The translations under genes and the position numbers were made by a program. This document shows positions 19,052-31,985 of a stretch of DNA of 64,000 bases, in pieces. The notes beneath the pieces were generated by a model, which searched no databases, was not told the DNA's origin, and saw nothing but the letters and a program-made list of their open reading frames with translations. This stretch comes from Escallonia rubra (lineage: Eukaryota > Streptophyta > Magnoliopsida > Escalloniales > Escalloniaceae). The stretch covers positions 62,001-126,000 of the forward strand of contig JAVXUO010002851.1 in assembly GCA_033065855.1 (NCBI GenBank). The letters run 5' to 3'. The stretch's first letter is position 1, and each line of letters begins with the position of its first letter.

Positions 19052-20827
19052 CCACTTATAATGAACTTTCTTAACAAATTTTTGGTGAAACTTTTTAAGG
19101 CACTCGAGCGACCGTTTATCTAAGGACTAATTGTAATGTAAGTTTGTAAGAATGATTGTAACGAAAAACTTTCCTCTGTTGCGTTATAGTTATGAGTATA
19201 TATTGCTTCGAAGATTTGTGAAAATGTTGCATTATTTGATATGCATTAGTTGTAAAAAAAGCCTGAATCTATTTGAACTTGGGTTAAAGAAGTTTTACAT
19301 AAATGCACGCACTTGTAAAGTCTGAAGTGGGGGGGCTGAAAAGCAAAGCAAAGGGCTTATGTGCCCCATCTTCAGGACATACGCCTCAGTCCCCTAGCCA
19401 AGATTCACGAACCTAGACCTGGGTCCAACATCCGGCTTTGGTCTCACGTCACCGACTAATTTATTCTTCCTAGCAAACCAAAAGGTAATTGGATTCTTTT
19501 CAAAACTACCTTACATTACGTTTTCGAAACCATAAGATTTCAATCAATTTCCAAGTGCTTGGTTCGATAAAAAAAATATATATATTCCTTGGTTAGGCGA
19601 TTTAACAATTCCCCTTAACTAAAGACCAGTATTTAGCAGGAATTGTTTTTGCTTTGACAATAACAGTGTAACATTTAATATGCAGATCGAGAGAACCAAA
19701 GTGTAAGACATGATACATTCAGTTCGTGTGTATCTCGTTCAATCTTGTTGAGACTTTCCATTAGGATTTAAAGACATCTACAAGTCCTCCGTCATTTTGA
19801 CAATGGACGCTCCGTGTTCGCCTTGTGCTTGCTTCCATCGAGTTATTGCAACAACGCCGATAAATAGATTCAAAAGCTTTGGTTCAGAGAGTATCAACAG
19901 CGTCAAAATTGTTTGAAATTTATAGTTTTGGAGTATTTTCATTTCCACACAGACTTGTTTTCACCTTTAATTATTGTGTTCAAATAGCTACTCTTTTAAT
20001 TTGCTTCTGTCAACTTGTCAAAATCTAGTGATCTAGCTACAATGTGTTGACAAAATCATACTTCCACCAAACATCGCAACGAAATGGGCAGCGAAAGCAT
20101 CAGTTTCTTAGAGAGGAAGAAAATGAGCTCACAAGTTGAATAATCTCATACGCCTAACTAAAGCCTACCCAATGTCCTAACAAATCCCATCCTGACGAAT
20201 ACATGCAGATATGATGAGGTGTGGAAACATATGGGTGACATGACTCAACCAACGTTCTTTCTTCTAATGGCTAAAGCACACAAGAAACGCAACTTCGTCT
20301 TGATTAATAAGCATGATGCCCCCCCATATATACCTCAGTTCGGTATTTCAATGCTAGAACAAAATGTACGTAAGCAGTGGAGAGTTGATGTTTCTGCTGT
20401 GTATAAGCATTTGACTCAGTGTACTCGCAGAGTCTAGATTACCAAGTTCTCTTTTGCATGAAGAGCAGGTGTATTGTCGTCATACGGAGTGAGATGAATT
20501 AAGACTTGAACCAAGAGCTGTGTGTTGAAAGGGGTCGCAAGAGTACTGAACACATTCCTGGTAGAGGAGGTGGGGTAAGGCTCACCAGCACAAATCATTC
20601 CTTCTTTTACTTGATGGTCACTCCAAGAGAAAGTTTATTGGTTTTTTTTTTTTTTTTTGGGTCAAAAGCCGATGTATTTCATTCATCTTGAAGTTTATTG
20701 GCTTTTAGTAATCACAGTTCACTTTGTTTTATCTAAAGGTTGCCTTTTAAGCTACGCCATCAACTTTGCTAAAAAAATCGAGTGCGTTGAACACACACTA
20801 TCTGTGTGTGTAGTGTGCACGTGTGTA

Positions 20828-20868
<41 letters not shown>

Positions 20869-21106
20869 TTGTTATCTGAAAACATGATCTCTTTATCGAT
20901 ACTCGTACCACTTCAATCAATCGCTTAACATGTCACGGAAGACACGGGAAATGCCGTTCACATAGGCCTTACACCTTATTTCAATAAGATCTTACTTATC
21001 CCATGAAAAAAAAAATGGTAAGATCTTATTCCGTTTTACTCACAATATTCATGCAGATTTTCTTATTGCTTTAGTGGTTTGAAAGTATAATTTATATATA
21101 CCTTAA
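19052..21106. other. Intergenic, no gene supported
   Basis: AT-rich upstream region of the NHL gene. A frame at 20219-20437 is open but has no recognisable motif. There is a poly-T run at 20643-20658 and a microsatellite near 20800. Nothing else stands out. Confidence 0.5.
20797..20869. repeat. (GT)n(GA)n microsatellite
   Basis: GT-rich tract with two short interruptions, followed by a pure GA run of about 28 bases. Confidence 0.9.
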
Positions 21107-21108
21107 TA

Positions 21109-22232
21109 CGTCCTCCGTCCTAAAAAAAAATTGATCAGTATTTTTTCTTAAGTTGTTCTAATAAACTGATTACTTTTCAAATTAAGAAAGATTTTGTATT
21201 TGTTTTTTGGGAAAATTGCAGAAACCACCCTTGTGGTTTGGGCCTTTTGCAAAAAGACCCCTGCCGTTACAAAAGTGACAAGAAGACACCTAAGCTTACA
21301 AATGTATTCAATCATAAAATTTCCGTAACGGAATGATGAAAATGTCTAAATTACCCCTTTATATAAATTCGAAATGCATCAAATTTTTTTATTTCTAAGT
21401 TGTAACTTCCAAAGGCATTGGTGGTTAACCCAACTCTACCTCGGTTAATCTCAATTTGAATACATCAGAAGATTTAGGGTTCGGTGCGACTTGTTGTGCA
21501 ATTAGGGTTTAGTACGACTGGACGGTAATGGCAGCTACGGCATTGAGCGGTGATGGCGGTGGCGGGATTAGGTGGGGCTATTGGGGATGACGGGATTGGG
21601 TGCAGCAGTTGGTGGCGGCGAGAATCGATGAGGCAGATGGTGTCCCCGGTTGTAGGTGCGCAGGTGACCTACGGCGTGGTGGAGGTGGAATGGTGAAGGG
21701 GCTTACACCGGTGGCGCGAGGTGACGGGGCTGGCGGCAGCGTAGGTAAGGTGGGTGGCGGCAGATGAGGCGGTGGCAGTTGGCACAGATGACGGCTAAGG
21801 TTGGGTTATGGTGGAATTGGAGAAGAGTTTGTGAGATAAAAAGGGAGGGTATTTTAGTCAAAAAAGTATAAATTTTTTATTAAACGCATTTTTCAAAAGA
21901 GTGAAGAGCACGCTCCGTTAAATTGAACGATTTTTTTGACGGTTGCAACACTTTTGCGATCACAGGTGTCTTCTTGCAACTTTTGAAACTGCATGGGTCT
22001 TTTTGCAACTGACCCAAACCACGAGGGTGGTTTCTGCAATTTTCCCTTGTTTTTTCATGTTTATCCCTTTTATACTTTTTTTAAATTCTATTTCTTTCTA
22101 CACATTTAATCCCCGTTTTTCTTTCCCCCGACCCCCCGGGGATGGAAGAATGAGAAACTCATAGTATATATGACTCGTATCCTAAATAAGCGTGCAAGTC
22201 AAACCTGATCAAATAATTTAGGACAGAATGAG
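21109..22232. mobile_element. Stowaway-type MITE split by a second MITE
   Basis: Left end TACGTCCTCCGTCCTAAA and right end inverse TACTCATTCTGTCCTAAA are diverged Stowaway (Tc1/mariner) terminal repeats, flanked by TA at 21107-21108 and 22233-22234. Removing the insertion at 21209-22046 and one 9-bp duplication leaves about 277 bases, a normal Stowaway length. Confidence 0.75.
21209..22046. mobile_element. Mutator-type TIR element (non-autonomous)
   Basis: An 838-bp element beginning GGGAAAATTGCAGAAACCAC and ending with its inverse; the terminal repeats extend well past 35 bases with mismatches. A perfect 9-bp duplication TTGTTTTTT flanks it at 21200-21208 and 22047-22055, as expected of Mutator-like elements. 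The centre (21520-21800) is a GGTGGCGG-rich block with no ORF. It sits inside a Stowaway element. Confidence 0.88.
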
Positions 22233-23006
22233 TAGAGGGTGAACACGATTCGGTTTGGGAGTCAAATTTCAAACATAACCGTCACCTCTCGATTTGAATT
22301 TTTTTTAAAACAAAACAAACCAAACCAAACACCATGTTGGTTTGGATGGTTTGGTTTAAACCGTTCGATTTGGATAGGTTTGCACTTGTTGTCCCTTCAC
22401 ACACCTATTATTCGATCTAAATATTATTCAAAATCTAATTTATATTTCATCTAAATGACACATAATCTTGTTACATTCAAAATATAAGTGCTCGTGTTAA
22501 CATAAAATATAGCCAATATATTATAGCGAAAACTCAATTATTATGCTTTCGTCATTGATATACGAAAAATAATGAGCAATTATACATGCTCGTAACATAA
22601 TTAGTTAGTGGGAAAAAATCATGTTGGGAATCCTAGACTTAAGGAATTCAACGTCCTATTGGCCATGTTGTGACAGCGAGAGAATATTGAGCACTAACCG
22701 TTTGCGTTATATAAATGCTCTCTATATTTTGTTTTCTTTTAACTTTTAAACTTTTTTTTATTCGACTTTACTTAGTAGCATGTATGTGAAATTTATTAAT
22801 AAATGTCACTAAAAATAAATAAGCATATCATAGATCTTTTCGGTTCCGCGATTGTGATCGATTTTTATAAAAAAAAATTAAATTCCCTGAACCGAACCGA
22901 ACAGAAGTCGGTTTGAGAAATGTAAAATCAAACGGTTAACATTTTGAAAGGTTCAGTTTGAATTGATTTGTTTTCATTAGTTTGAACGGCTTGATGTTCA
23001 CACCTA
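22233..23006. mobile_element. Candidate hAT-like TIR element
   Basis: Left TAGAGGGTGAACACGATTCG and the inverse of the right end, TAGGTGTGAACATCAAGCCG, look like diverged terminal repeats. Subterminal GGTTTGGTTTAAACC-type words occur on both sides. I found no target duplication, so the ends are uncertain. Confidence 0.4.
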
Positions 23007-23617
23007 CGAGGGGGTATTAGGTTAAGGCAAATATTAGTGTCTTACGAATTATCCAGTAAATTTGCATATGAAGGCAAGTAGCTTGTCTATTGAACAATCG
23101 CCTTGGCTTCAACCCATCCAAGTCATCAATCTTTTTCAAAGTCACAACTCACAACAAGGCTCGTCATGGCATACTCGTTTCGAATCATATCCATATCCAC
23201 GCATATCCTCTTTCTGAGCTCTTCACATGTTGTGCACTTTTCTTGCGAAAAAGGGAGAATAAACTAGACTTTTCCCAACCCGCAGAAGCCAAGGATATTC
23301 CATCATCGATCATAACCCCAAAGCTTAGTATACAGCTGAATCACAGAACTTTATTGTGCTCACAAAGTGACAAGAAGATCGTCTGAGAACCACACTGATT
23401 ATGTCTAACCAAATTGTTACTATGCTTGAATCCGATGCTAATAAAATTTGATACTATTGCAATAGACACTCCAGGTTAGAGAAAACAAACTACAAAAGCA
23501 GAGAGAATAAAGGGAAAACAAAGATTCATACTTCAATGGTGTGAGATTCTAAAGAGATGAGAAAAGGAAGGAATCCCTTTTATGCACAAAAGTAAGTTAT
23601 TGTGCAACTGGGTAATA

Positions 23618-23820
23618 CACCCTCGATTCGATTTGGAGTGTCATGTGTTCTTTTTTGGTCCGTCCCAAAATGCGTGTCAAAGTGTAAATAGCCGGTGCAT
23701 TTTTTATGTCAATTTACGGTATTACCATAAAGAAAAACCAAGTAGCTTGGGTACATTTAATACACCTCCTTAGAAGAAAGTGGAATGCCAAACATAATAC
23801 TCAGACCGGGACGGAGAGAA
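23618..23820. mobile_element. Probable Stowaway-type MITE
   Basis: The right end CCGGGACGGAGAGAA is a good Stowaway terminus followed by TA; the left end CACCCTCGATTCGATTTGGAG after TA is its diverged partner. It is 203 bases long, and no ORF is expected. Confidence 0.55.
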
Positions 23821-23877
23821 TATTATCTAGTTGGAGTATATACACCCTATGGCTTGGCTTTAAAAATTGATAACAAA

Positions 23878-24232
23878 GGTAGCGTTTGAAATCACTTTCA
23901 GTTTTGGCTTTCTATTTTCAAAAAAATCAAAATCAGTTTAGTTTTTATTTTTTACAAAAATAAATGAGTGTGTGATTATCCAGTTTCTCTTTTGAGTTTT
24001 TTCTTTTGGATGTTTGATTACCCAGTTTTGTTTTGAGTTTTTTTTTATGGTAATTTGCAGTGACGGTGGTGGGCCGTGGCGGTGAGAGGGTGGTGGTCTA
24101 AAAATAAAAACCAAAACTCCTAAATTGGAGTTTTCAAAAACAGTCATGTTTTAAAAACTGATTTTCAAAAGTCTACAATTTACAAAACTGGAGAAAAACT
24201 GAAAACGAAAACGAAATCAAACAGACCCTAGT
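23878..24232. mobile_element. Candidate short TIR element
   Basis: GGTAGCGTTTGAAATCACTT at the left and the inverse of the right end, AGGGTCTGTTTGATTTCG, resemble each other and the GGGTCTGTTTG termini of plant hAT/Harbinger MITEs. The arms are rich in AAAACTGAAAA words. No clear duplication was found. Confidence 0.35.
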
Positions 24233-24239
24233 GTTTCCA

Positions 24240-27200
24240 AGTACGTTTTGCAATGCTTTTGAGCTTAAGAAAATAAGATATCTCCTTATCCCTTGCGACA
24301 GCAAAATGGCTTACCCTGAGTTCTAAATGCTATACAACAATTCCAACCTTCTTTTGCAGACACTACTCTTGGCCCCTTCATAGTTTTCTGGGCTTGCAGA
24401 CACTACTCTTGGCCCCTCACCCAACACATTAGCATGTATGCCTTGGTACAGCGTCTTTAGTTGTCCTTTTTTTTTTTTTTTTTGAACTTCCTTATATGAA
24501 TTATATATCTAGATGGAAAATCAAGATGGAATCAAGCATTTATTAACTCGGAAAGGGACATTTATACGAGCATTTTTGGCATCGCCTTCACCATTCTAAT
24601 ACATGTTTGTAGACGAAACATAGACTAGTTGAGAAGGATCAGGATTAGCATTCTCCAAAAAGTGGCCCGTTGGGTGTGCTCGTTTGGGTCGTTGCCCCGA
24701 CTAGCGGTTTTTGGTGTTGATTTTGTCCGTGGAATGTCTGAAATTTGTAGCGTTGATGGCCTTCGCCCTCGTATTTGTACTGAGATTGCATAGGTAGTCA
24801 TGTCCACCTTTGTTTTGTGTGGTTCCATATTGTCTTCCTCGTTTATTTTACCGTGTTTTTTGTTCCAATAGGTCTTTTAGGCCTTTGACATATTACTTAA
24901 AGTTAAGTTGAAGTGTAGGATATGCTTTACTTCAGCTTAATTGTAATGTGTATAGGCTTAAATGTTATTCATTAATTTATGACATAAATGGTCTTGTATA
25001 CACTTGAGTCACGGGAATGTCGTGACATTTACATGTCGTTGGGCAAATTTTGTAACCTTTCAATTATCAATGATATTCTCTTATTATAAAATAAAATAAA
25101 AACAAGAGGAACTCATGCTAATCCCCAACAGCTGATCCTGCAATTCTTGATTCTTTCAGTCCAGCTCACAGCAATCCTATATTAACCATCATCCTATTTG
25201 GCAAACTTTTATCGAGCTTAATTACCGGCCGGATTTCTCCTTGTTAAAAGATGTTTACTAAATCAAAGCATTCTTATATATATAGGCAAAACCTTTGATG
25301 CAATTGAAGAATGCATCTACTATCCGATATATATTCAGAACCTGAGTGAAAGTTGGCTCTGATCAGACAGCATTATTATTTTATATAGACAAAACATAGG
25401 ACAAATCGTTGATACAGTAAAAAGTACGCAGTAACTTTACGCTACCAAAACAAGACATGATCAGACAGCAGAAACGAATTAAGCTGGCAAATAACTCCCA
25501 CAACTTCCTTAATTGCACTCACTACCATATGCACAAGCGATAACAAAATACACGTGTTCTGATCTTAACATGTATTTTACTGTCAAAGTATTCGCTAAAA
25601 CAGACATGAATTTCCGTTATTTTAACCACAAATATGTGGTCCTCATAAACGAAAAGAAGTACTCCCAAATTTGAGTTTAAAAAGAAGTCCATGGAAGTAA
25701 CCTTCGCCATGAACCGAGGAGGTCTCCAACCATAGTCCCAGTACCTTTGAGAGCGATATAATACACAGATCAATTGATACCAAGTGGCATGTTTCTATCC
25801 ATATTGACATTGCAGGTTTTGTAGCTTAAACATCTTATATAGCAGAGTACATTACACTGTGATCAATCGCTATGCCGCAATTTAAGTTTTTTATACTTAC
25901 AGTATGATCAATACAAGTTTTGTATCTCAATTTGACAACCATGTCCCTAACCACCGTGGACTTTAGCTAGAGAACCACTAGAGAAATTAAAGCTGCTTCA
26001 TCCAGCAAGGTCTTCACTAGCATCCAGACATCCTAAACCTTTAGTCTACTTCCTTCTATTAAATACTAACAAGTAACAACTGAGTTGAACCAAATCGTTT
26101 CCAGCTTTATGTCTTTTATTGGAATCATTTTCCATGATCATCGACCCCAAGTACGTGTAACATACACGGAGTATGGGAGAGGCAGAGGACACTATATTCC
26201 TCCGCCAAGCACCCTCAAGTATATAACGAAAGCACAAATACCAGTGTCATTTTCATAAGACCTTCAAGCATATTCATGTTCAAACCAGAGCTGTCACTTT
26301 GCAAGTACCACATTTCATCAAAAAACACCTTCAGCAAAGGACGGAATACTGGCTCCAGTAAAAATTGTCAAGCAAAGCACATGGTAGCAAGAGTTCCGCT
26401 CATATTTGCATGTGTTAGCATCCAAGGAATGAGAGACACAAAAACCAGCTATAAATGTATCTCACTCCATTATTCCGAAGATTCTAGAAAGGAGGGTAAG
26501 CATTCGGTAGAGACACTTTAACGTGTAGTATAAGATGCTGCACACTAAACAATTGCATCAAGTGCTGTTCACACCATATGCATGAAAAAATGGAAGAAAT
26601 CTCCCCTGTAACCAGCGCGCGACATGAAAAAGTGGAAGGAACTTCCCCTTGATGTCTCCCGCCTCTGGCTCTCACCAGCTTTGTGGAGACTAGGAGGCAT
26701 TTAGTTTTTCAAGTTGACATGGAGAATGCTTAGCCTAATGAACAACCAAAATGCAAAAATAGAAGTACTAATGCAGAATACAGTCACAACTGAATCCAAG
26801 TATCCCTGTCGCCAGAATTCAGATCTATTCTATCAATAACTTAATATTAGAAGTTCAACCAACACTAAAGTATACAAAACTCCACTGAACAATGTATTTG
26901 GATCGGGGTCCATAAATTTAGTGCAAGCCTTTGGTATATAGCTTCCATTTGAGCTATACCTATACGGTGTGGTACTGGGTGAAGTATAAAAGCATGGATA
27001 CTCCAGATTTCCTTTTCCGGGGAAAAAAAGAGCATGGGAACCCCACCCTTTCTTGATTTCAATACCCAAAACCTGGTACACTAGACCCAGGAAATAAACT
27101 CCCAGCTATTTGTGACTATCAACACTAATCATCATACTCATCTGGCAACCAAAAAATTATCCAACACAAATGCTTCAAGTTGTAAGATTTTAGGCTTTGT

Positions 27201-28129
27201 TTTCTTGATACAAGGCCTAACAATTTAAATTCAAGTCCAAATGGTCTCCTGATTGCAGTAAAAGACATCCATCTTAGCAGTCACATTTAACACATCGTGT
27301 GTAGGGTGTTTCTTGCCTCACATTTGAACTATACAGACCGCAATTGAGTAAGAATACACTTCAGTTTAAGAGGGAGATTACCATCACACAACACTCCAGA
27401 AGCACGCCTTCACTTTATCCAACTTGCTCTTATGGGCAACATCCTCATCTCTAACAATAGCCTAATCAAGAAGATGGCTACCACATGGATCCCCAATGCA
27501 CAAAACCAAATTAATTCTCAGATAATTTAATCCCTTTTATTAGTCCATGTTCAATAACTCTCCCAGTGCTTCATGTTGCAACTTTGCGTTTGTGCTTTTC
27601 CTCCACCTATTCGGCACTTTTTGTTGGAAGTTAAATCATAGTCGTTAGAATCATAAAATTTGATTCCTGTGTATAATCCTCAATTGCAAGGTGAAATGGA
27701 AGCAAATCATATGATCACAAGAAAAATCTTCGCCCCCCACCAAAACCCCCACAAAATCTCTACCAATTATCGTAAGAAACATGTCTTGCAACCTATCTCC
27801 CTTTCTATAAATATGTAGACATAAATATTGACGCACCATATAGATATATGTATCCCCCTCTCCCATTTGTCTAAAAGGTAATATTTAGTCACTTATGCAG
27901 TATTGTTAGTGACAACTGACAAATAAGGTGCAGCTAAGAGTATGAGGGTGTGATATACTATCCCAGAAAAATGAACATATAAAGAACCGCATTTAAAGTA
28001 GTGAAAACACTTCAAGTTTATGCTCAATAGACATTTGTATTCAACGTAAGTTTAGATATTCTCACCATATCTTACAATTCTAGATTCAAATCATTCACAA
28101 TTAAACCACACTAATCTTGATCTGATGAC
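24240..28129. other. Intergenic, no gene supported
   Basis: About 3.9 kb of AT-rich sequence. A 25-base phrase around GCAGACACTACTCTTGGCCCC is duplicated at 24356 and 24396. 24530-25100 ends in a GTTGGGCAAATTTTGTAACC tail and an ATAAAATAAAATAAAA run that recalls a LINE 3' end, but I could not confirm an ORF. Small frames between 25.5 and 27.9 kb show no motif. Confidence 0.45.
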
Positions 28130-28430
28130 TAAGTTCAAAAATCTTGTTCCACAACTAAGTCAACCAATCCAGTCCACCATCAGCAAAGCATCTCCAAACC
28201 CCAGTAGGACTACCATCTAGTCCATTAGACTTTCCTATTTTCACTCCTTTCAAAGTTTCATTCACCTCACAAGTTTCAATTCAATGAACAAGCCTCTTAC
28301 TAGTATCATCGGAATGAATCACCACCCTTCATTTTCTCCACTCAATAAATTGCAAAAGCAAGCTTTCCATCTCTCTCGAAGCTCATGGTGTTTTACTAAT
28401 GGCCTCTGATTCTGATACTTGATACATTTT
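28130..28430 (-). mobile_element. RTE-type LINE reverse transcriptase remnant
   Basis: On the minus strand, with frameshifts, the sequence reads KHHELRERWKACFCNLLSGE, then GKSNGLDGSPTGVWRCFADG and GLDWLT. These match the plant RTE signature 'RW..YF..L.NGE' and 'GKA.GPDGIPIEVWKCLGD.G..WLT'. Several stops are present. It is an old, non-functional fragment, and its borders are approximate. Confidence 0.7.
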
Positions 28431-28568
28431 ATGGTTTGAGTCTGAGTTTCTCCTCACCCTTGATTTAGTGCTTAGTCACACAGGCAAGAAACAGGTGCTG
28501 TGCACAGGAGCATAGGTACCAAGAAGAATCAAAGTTGAAGCAACTTGAATAAATAAAAATAATTCATA

Positions 28569-28946
28569 GTCCCTTCGTCCCACATAAATTGATTACATTT
28601 TTTTTCCATGCAGATTAAGGATTTAAGTCACATATTGTTTGTTTCTCATTCTACCCTTTAGAGAGAGGAGGGAAAGAAAGTGGATCAGGGGAGAGAAAAT
28701 GGGTTAGTAGAGTGTTAAATGTGGAGAGAGAAATATAGTAGAATAAAAAAGTGTAAGAAAGTGGGACAGGAAAGAGAAAATGAGTTGATGGAGAGTTAAA
28801 TGGGAAGAGAGAAATAGAATAAAAAAAGTGTAAAAATGATAAACATATAAAAGTACCTACAAAATCTTTCTTAATTTGGAAAGTGAGCAATTTTTGTAGG
28901 ACAACCCAAAAAGGAAGTATGATCTATTTTTGTGGGACAATGAGAG
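28569..28946. mobile_element. Stowaway-type MITE
   Basis: Left end GTCCCTTCGTCCCACATAAA and the inverse of the right end, CTCTCATTGTCCCACAAAAA, are terminal repeats flanked by TA on both sides (28567-28568, 28947-28948). Just inside the right end there is a second terminus-like copy (CAATTTTTGTAGGACAACCC). AGAGAGAAA-rich centre, no ORF. Confidence 0.75.
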
Positions 28947-29342
28947 TACATAATATATAACGTTTTGTTTACTAATATCATTAAATCCTAGAGAGGTGTT
29001 TAAATATTTTTTTAACCTACCTGAAAACTAAATCTTATATCTTTTTGGCCGAAGGATCAGGTACCTTCTCTATTCACCAACGATAAAGAAGCCTAACGTG
29101 GCATACTAAAACCCTGCACCCTTTACAACCTTTGGCCGACTCCCACCTGCTCTACCTCTCAGCCAAGTGAGAGCACCTCATTTCCTAACAAAATAAACTC
29201 GATTCCTCTTAGCTCAATCGGCTTCGCCTTTCTCATTCTTTGAAACCCTAACCTCCGATAATGATGGAAAGAATCTCCATCAGAAATTGATACGCTAGTG
29301 CAGCAAGAGAATTTGTCTACTTAAGCTTGCAATCCCAACCTT

Positions 29343-30010
29343 CTATGATAGCGTTCTAAACAAGCTCCAAAGTTGGGAGCATAAATTTGCGAGTCTCGCT
29401 TCAGCGAGATTCGTGGGCTTCTTGGCTCCTTGCATGAATGCTGCAACTAAGTTTTGGAGCTTGTAAATCTCTTTTTCAAACTGTTTGATAGAAAACTTCT
29501 GCTCATAAGGCTTAACTCTAGCCTCTCTTACTACCTTTTTTGCTTCCAATCTTCTTCCATGGTTCTCCTCATTCCTGCACTTTTGCTTCCTGGACCTCAT
29601 TGATGCACCACCAAGCTTCTTTACCTTCAACCGTTCAATTTAGATTCTCGACGAACTCTCCTTTCTACAAACTCTCATAATGCATATAATCTCAATCCGT
29701 TATACTAGATTTGTCATCTAGAGTTTACTGTGCTTATAGTATGCAGACTTTTCAATTAGCCTTCCCTCTTCCAATTCTTGATGCGTGTGACTTTTGTCCA
29801 ATGAAGGAATTTTTCTACCTTCAATTCACATGCCACTGCAAGATCTAGAACATCTTCACTTGTTTCATTCCCTGTCCCCAAAAACGGGTCCTCCATTGAC
29901 AACTTTGAAGCATCCACTAGTTCGTCCTCCATCCCATTTTGATCTCCTCGGTGAACAACTTCTCTCCGCAAGACAGTTGATTCATATCCACTTAAAACTT
30001 CCATTTTCAC
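29343..30010 (-). pseudogene. Unidentified two-part ORF region
   Basis: Two open stretches on the minus strand, 29756-30010 (84 residues, acidic, beginning MKMEVLSGYESTVLRREV) and 29343-29630 (95 residues, basic, Lys/Arg-rich with REARVKPYEQKFSIKQFEKE), are separated by 125 bases with stops. They could be two exons of one small gene or a decayed gene, but the donor I would need after 29756 is not a clear GT. No family recognised. On the plus strand a telo-box AAACCCTAA lies just beyond, at about 29245. Confidence 0.3.
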
Positions 30011-30252
30011 AAAATTTGCTAAGCCGGCCTCAAGAGGGGCATAGGACCTAAGTTGATGACTGTCTCCTCACCTATGACTAATTCAACTAATTTAATTCTA
30101 TCACCTTCCTCTTGACATCTACCACTTCAACCCTTAGGCTAAGGTTCCTACTCTGTTTCTTTTCCTATCCTTGCGTGTGTACCTCTCTATTCCTTGATGT
30201 TCTCCTACCCACTTAGATTTCCTATAGGCAAGTCATGTTAACTCTCCTTCTA

Positions 30253-30312
30253 CTCACCATATCATCACCCCCCCCCCCCCCCACACACACACACACAAAA
30301 ACCCCCCCAAAA
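30253..30312. repeat. Poly-C and CA simple repeat
   Basis: A C-run of about 17 bases is followed by CACACACA, then A and C runs. Assembly in such tracts is unreliable. Confidence 0.85.
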
Positions 30313-30329
30313 TCTTACCTGTTATGTAA

Positions 30330-31985
30330 AATGAACCGAGCCGTTCACAAACAAACTCGTTGATCGGCTCACCTGAGCCCCATTCATGTTCAATCATATA
30401 AATAATGACCAACTCTGTAACTCAAAAATTAAGGCTCGCTGAACAAGCCGCGATTGAGCATCACCTAATCATTCACAAACAAGATCATGAAGAGCTCATT
30501 TAACTTATTTCATTGTATTTTTGTGGCTTCTTTGGCATACCAATAGTTATACACAATTTTGAAACGCTCCGAGTTATAGCACCCAACACGATCACACGGT
30601 ACTCACAAACAACAGTTTAATTTGGACTTAAAACTTAATTACTCGACAAGTACTTTCTCTCTCTCATTTGTTCATGACCCTCGTCATTGTCTTCTTCAAT
30701 GAAGCACATAAAAATCCATAGACAAAGATCACATGAAAAGCCATAGACAAATATCACTTTTCTCCTACGAAGCACAGACTCTAATCTGGGTGCAACTATA
30801 AGGATACATCATTTATGAAAATTATAGGATACGGGGCAGCAGGAATACGACATATATCATAACATGAGTTATATAGATCGGCAAATAATACTTATATTTT
30901 CAACCAAATTAGTGAGAGTGTTTGTTTAGTGGGATGCTTATTAAGTATTGAATTTGAACAGATGAATATAATAAAGTATTTTAACTGGTAGTACTATTGT
31001 TTCGTTGAAGTATTGGGGCTAGTTTAAGTCATCTAATAAGTTTACAAGTGGGTATCTAAATAAAAAACCACATGTTTATAGATTGAAAACTCACATATAT
31101 AACAGGTTGTATATTATCCTCCGAAATCACACTTTTCAAAAATCATTTCCGGATGCTCTAATACCGCATGGAATTCCTTCTCGGCACCGCAAGCCGCCTC
31201 TCTCTCTCTCTCTCACCCCCCCCCCCCCCCCTCAACAAGGCCCTGGAAGTCATAAACCTAATTTCCAATCAATTTTGCCATCAATTATCGTAATTTTCAA
31301 CCCCAAGACGTTTTTTTCTGAAATTCAACTTTAACCCCCCAAGCACCCAGAGTGTGTCTTGGCAGTGTTGGAGCTGCACCCATAATTCAAAAACTAATTA
31401 CATATATAAGTTCTATTTGACATGCACCCAATGCACACCCGACCCGCACCCCATGCCTGTGCTTCACCCAAAATGCCACACCAGTGCTTCGTAGCTTTTC
31501 TCCTCCCTGTGTCATTAACCAACTCAAGTAATGGATCAATCTTCCTCGTCTTTTAATAGGTAAGGGCTCGATTTTCCTTATTATTGTTTGCAAATATGAA
31601 CTTTCCCTCGGTCCTCTTCGTCTCTACAGGTCTCGTGGCTTATGCCATGAGGTACAATAAAAAACTAGACCAACCCCTTCATCTGTCATCATTATCCTCG
31701 TATCTTTGTATGACCATATGCAGACACATGCATGTGTACACTTGGTTGAGATTCTGATGTAGAAACTTATTTAGACATTCTGAATGTTTAATTGATCTTT
31801 GTAGGATATATGGGTTTGATTTAGGAATTTATCATGTGTTAAGAGAGCCGAGCTCGAAACCGAAAACAATGTAAAGCTTGGCTTGTTTGGTTAGATGAGC
31901 CAAGCAAGTCAAATTAGTCATGAGCTGAGCTGAGCCGAGCCTGAGGACAGCCTAACGAGCCGAATATTCGGCTCACTACAACCCC
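30330..31985. mobile_element. Candidate hAT-like element with GAGCCG-rich ends
   Basis: AATGAACCGAGCCGTTCACA and CTCGTTGATCGGCTCACC near 30330-30400, and their inverse style (GAGCTGAGCCGAGCC, CGAGCCGAATATTCGGCTCA) near 31920-31975, resemble the paired ends of a common plant hAT family. Exact ends and duplications are not defined. Between them are a CT/C-run at 31199-31231 and no supported gene. Confidence 0.3.
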
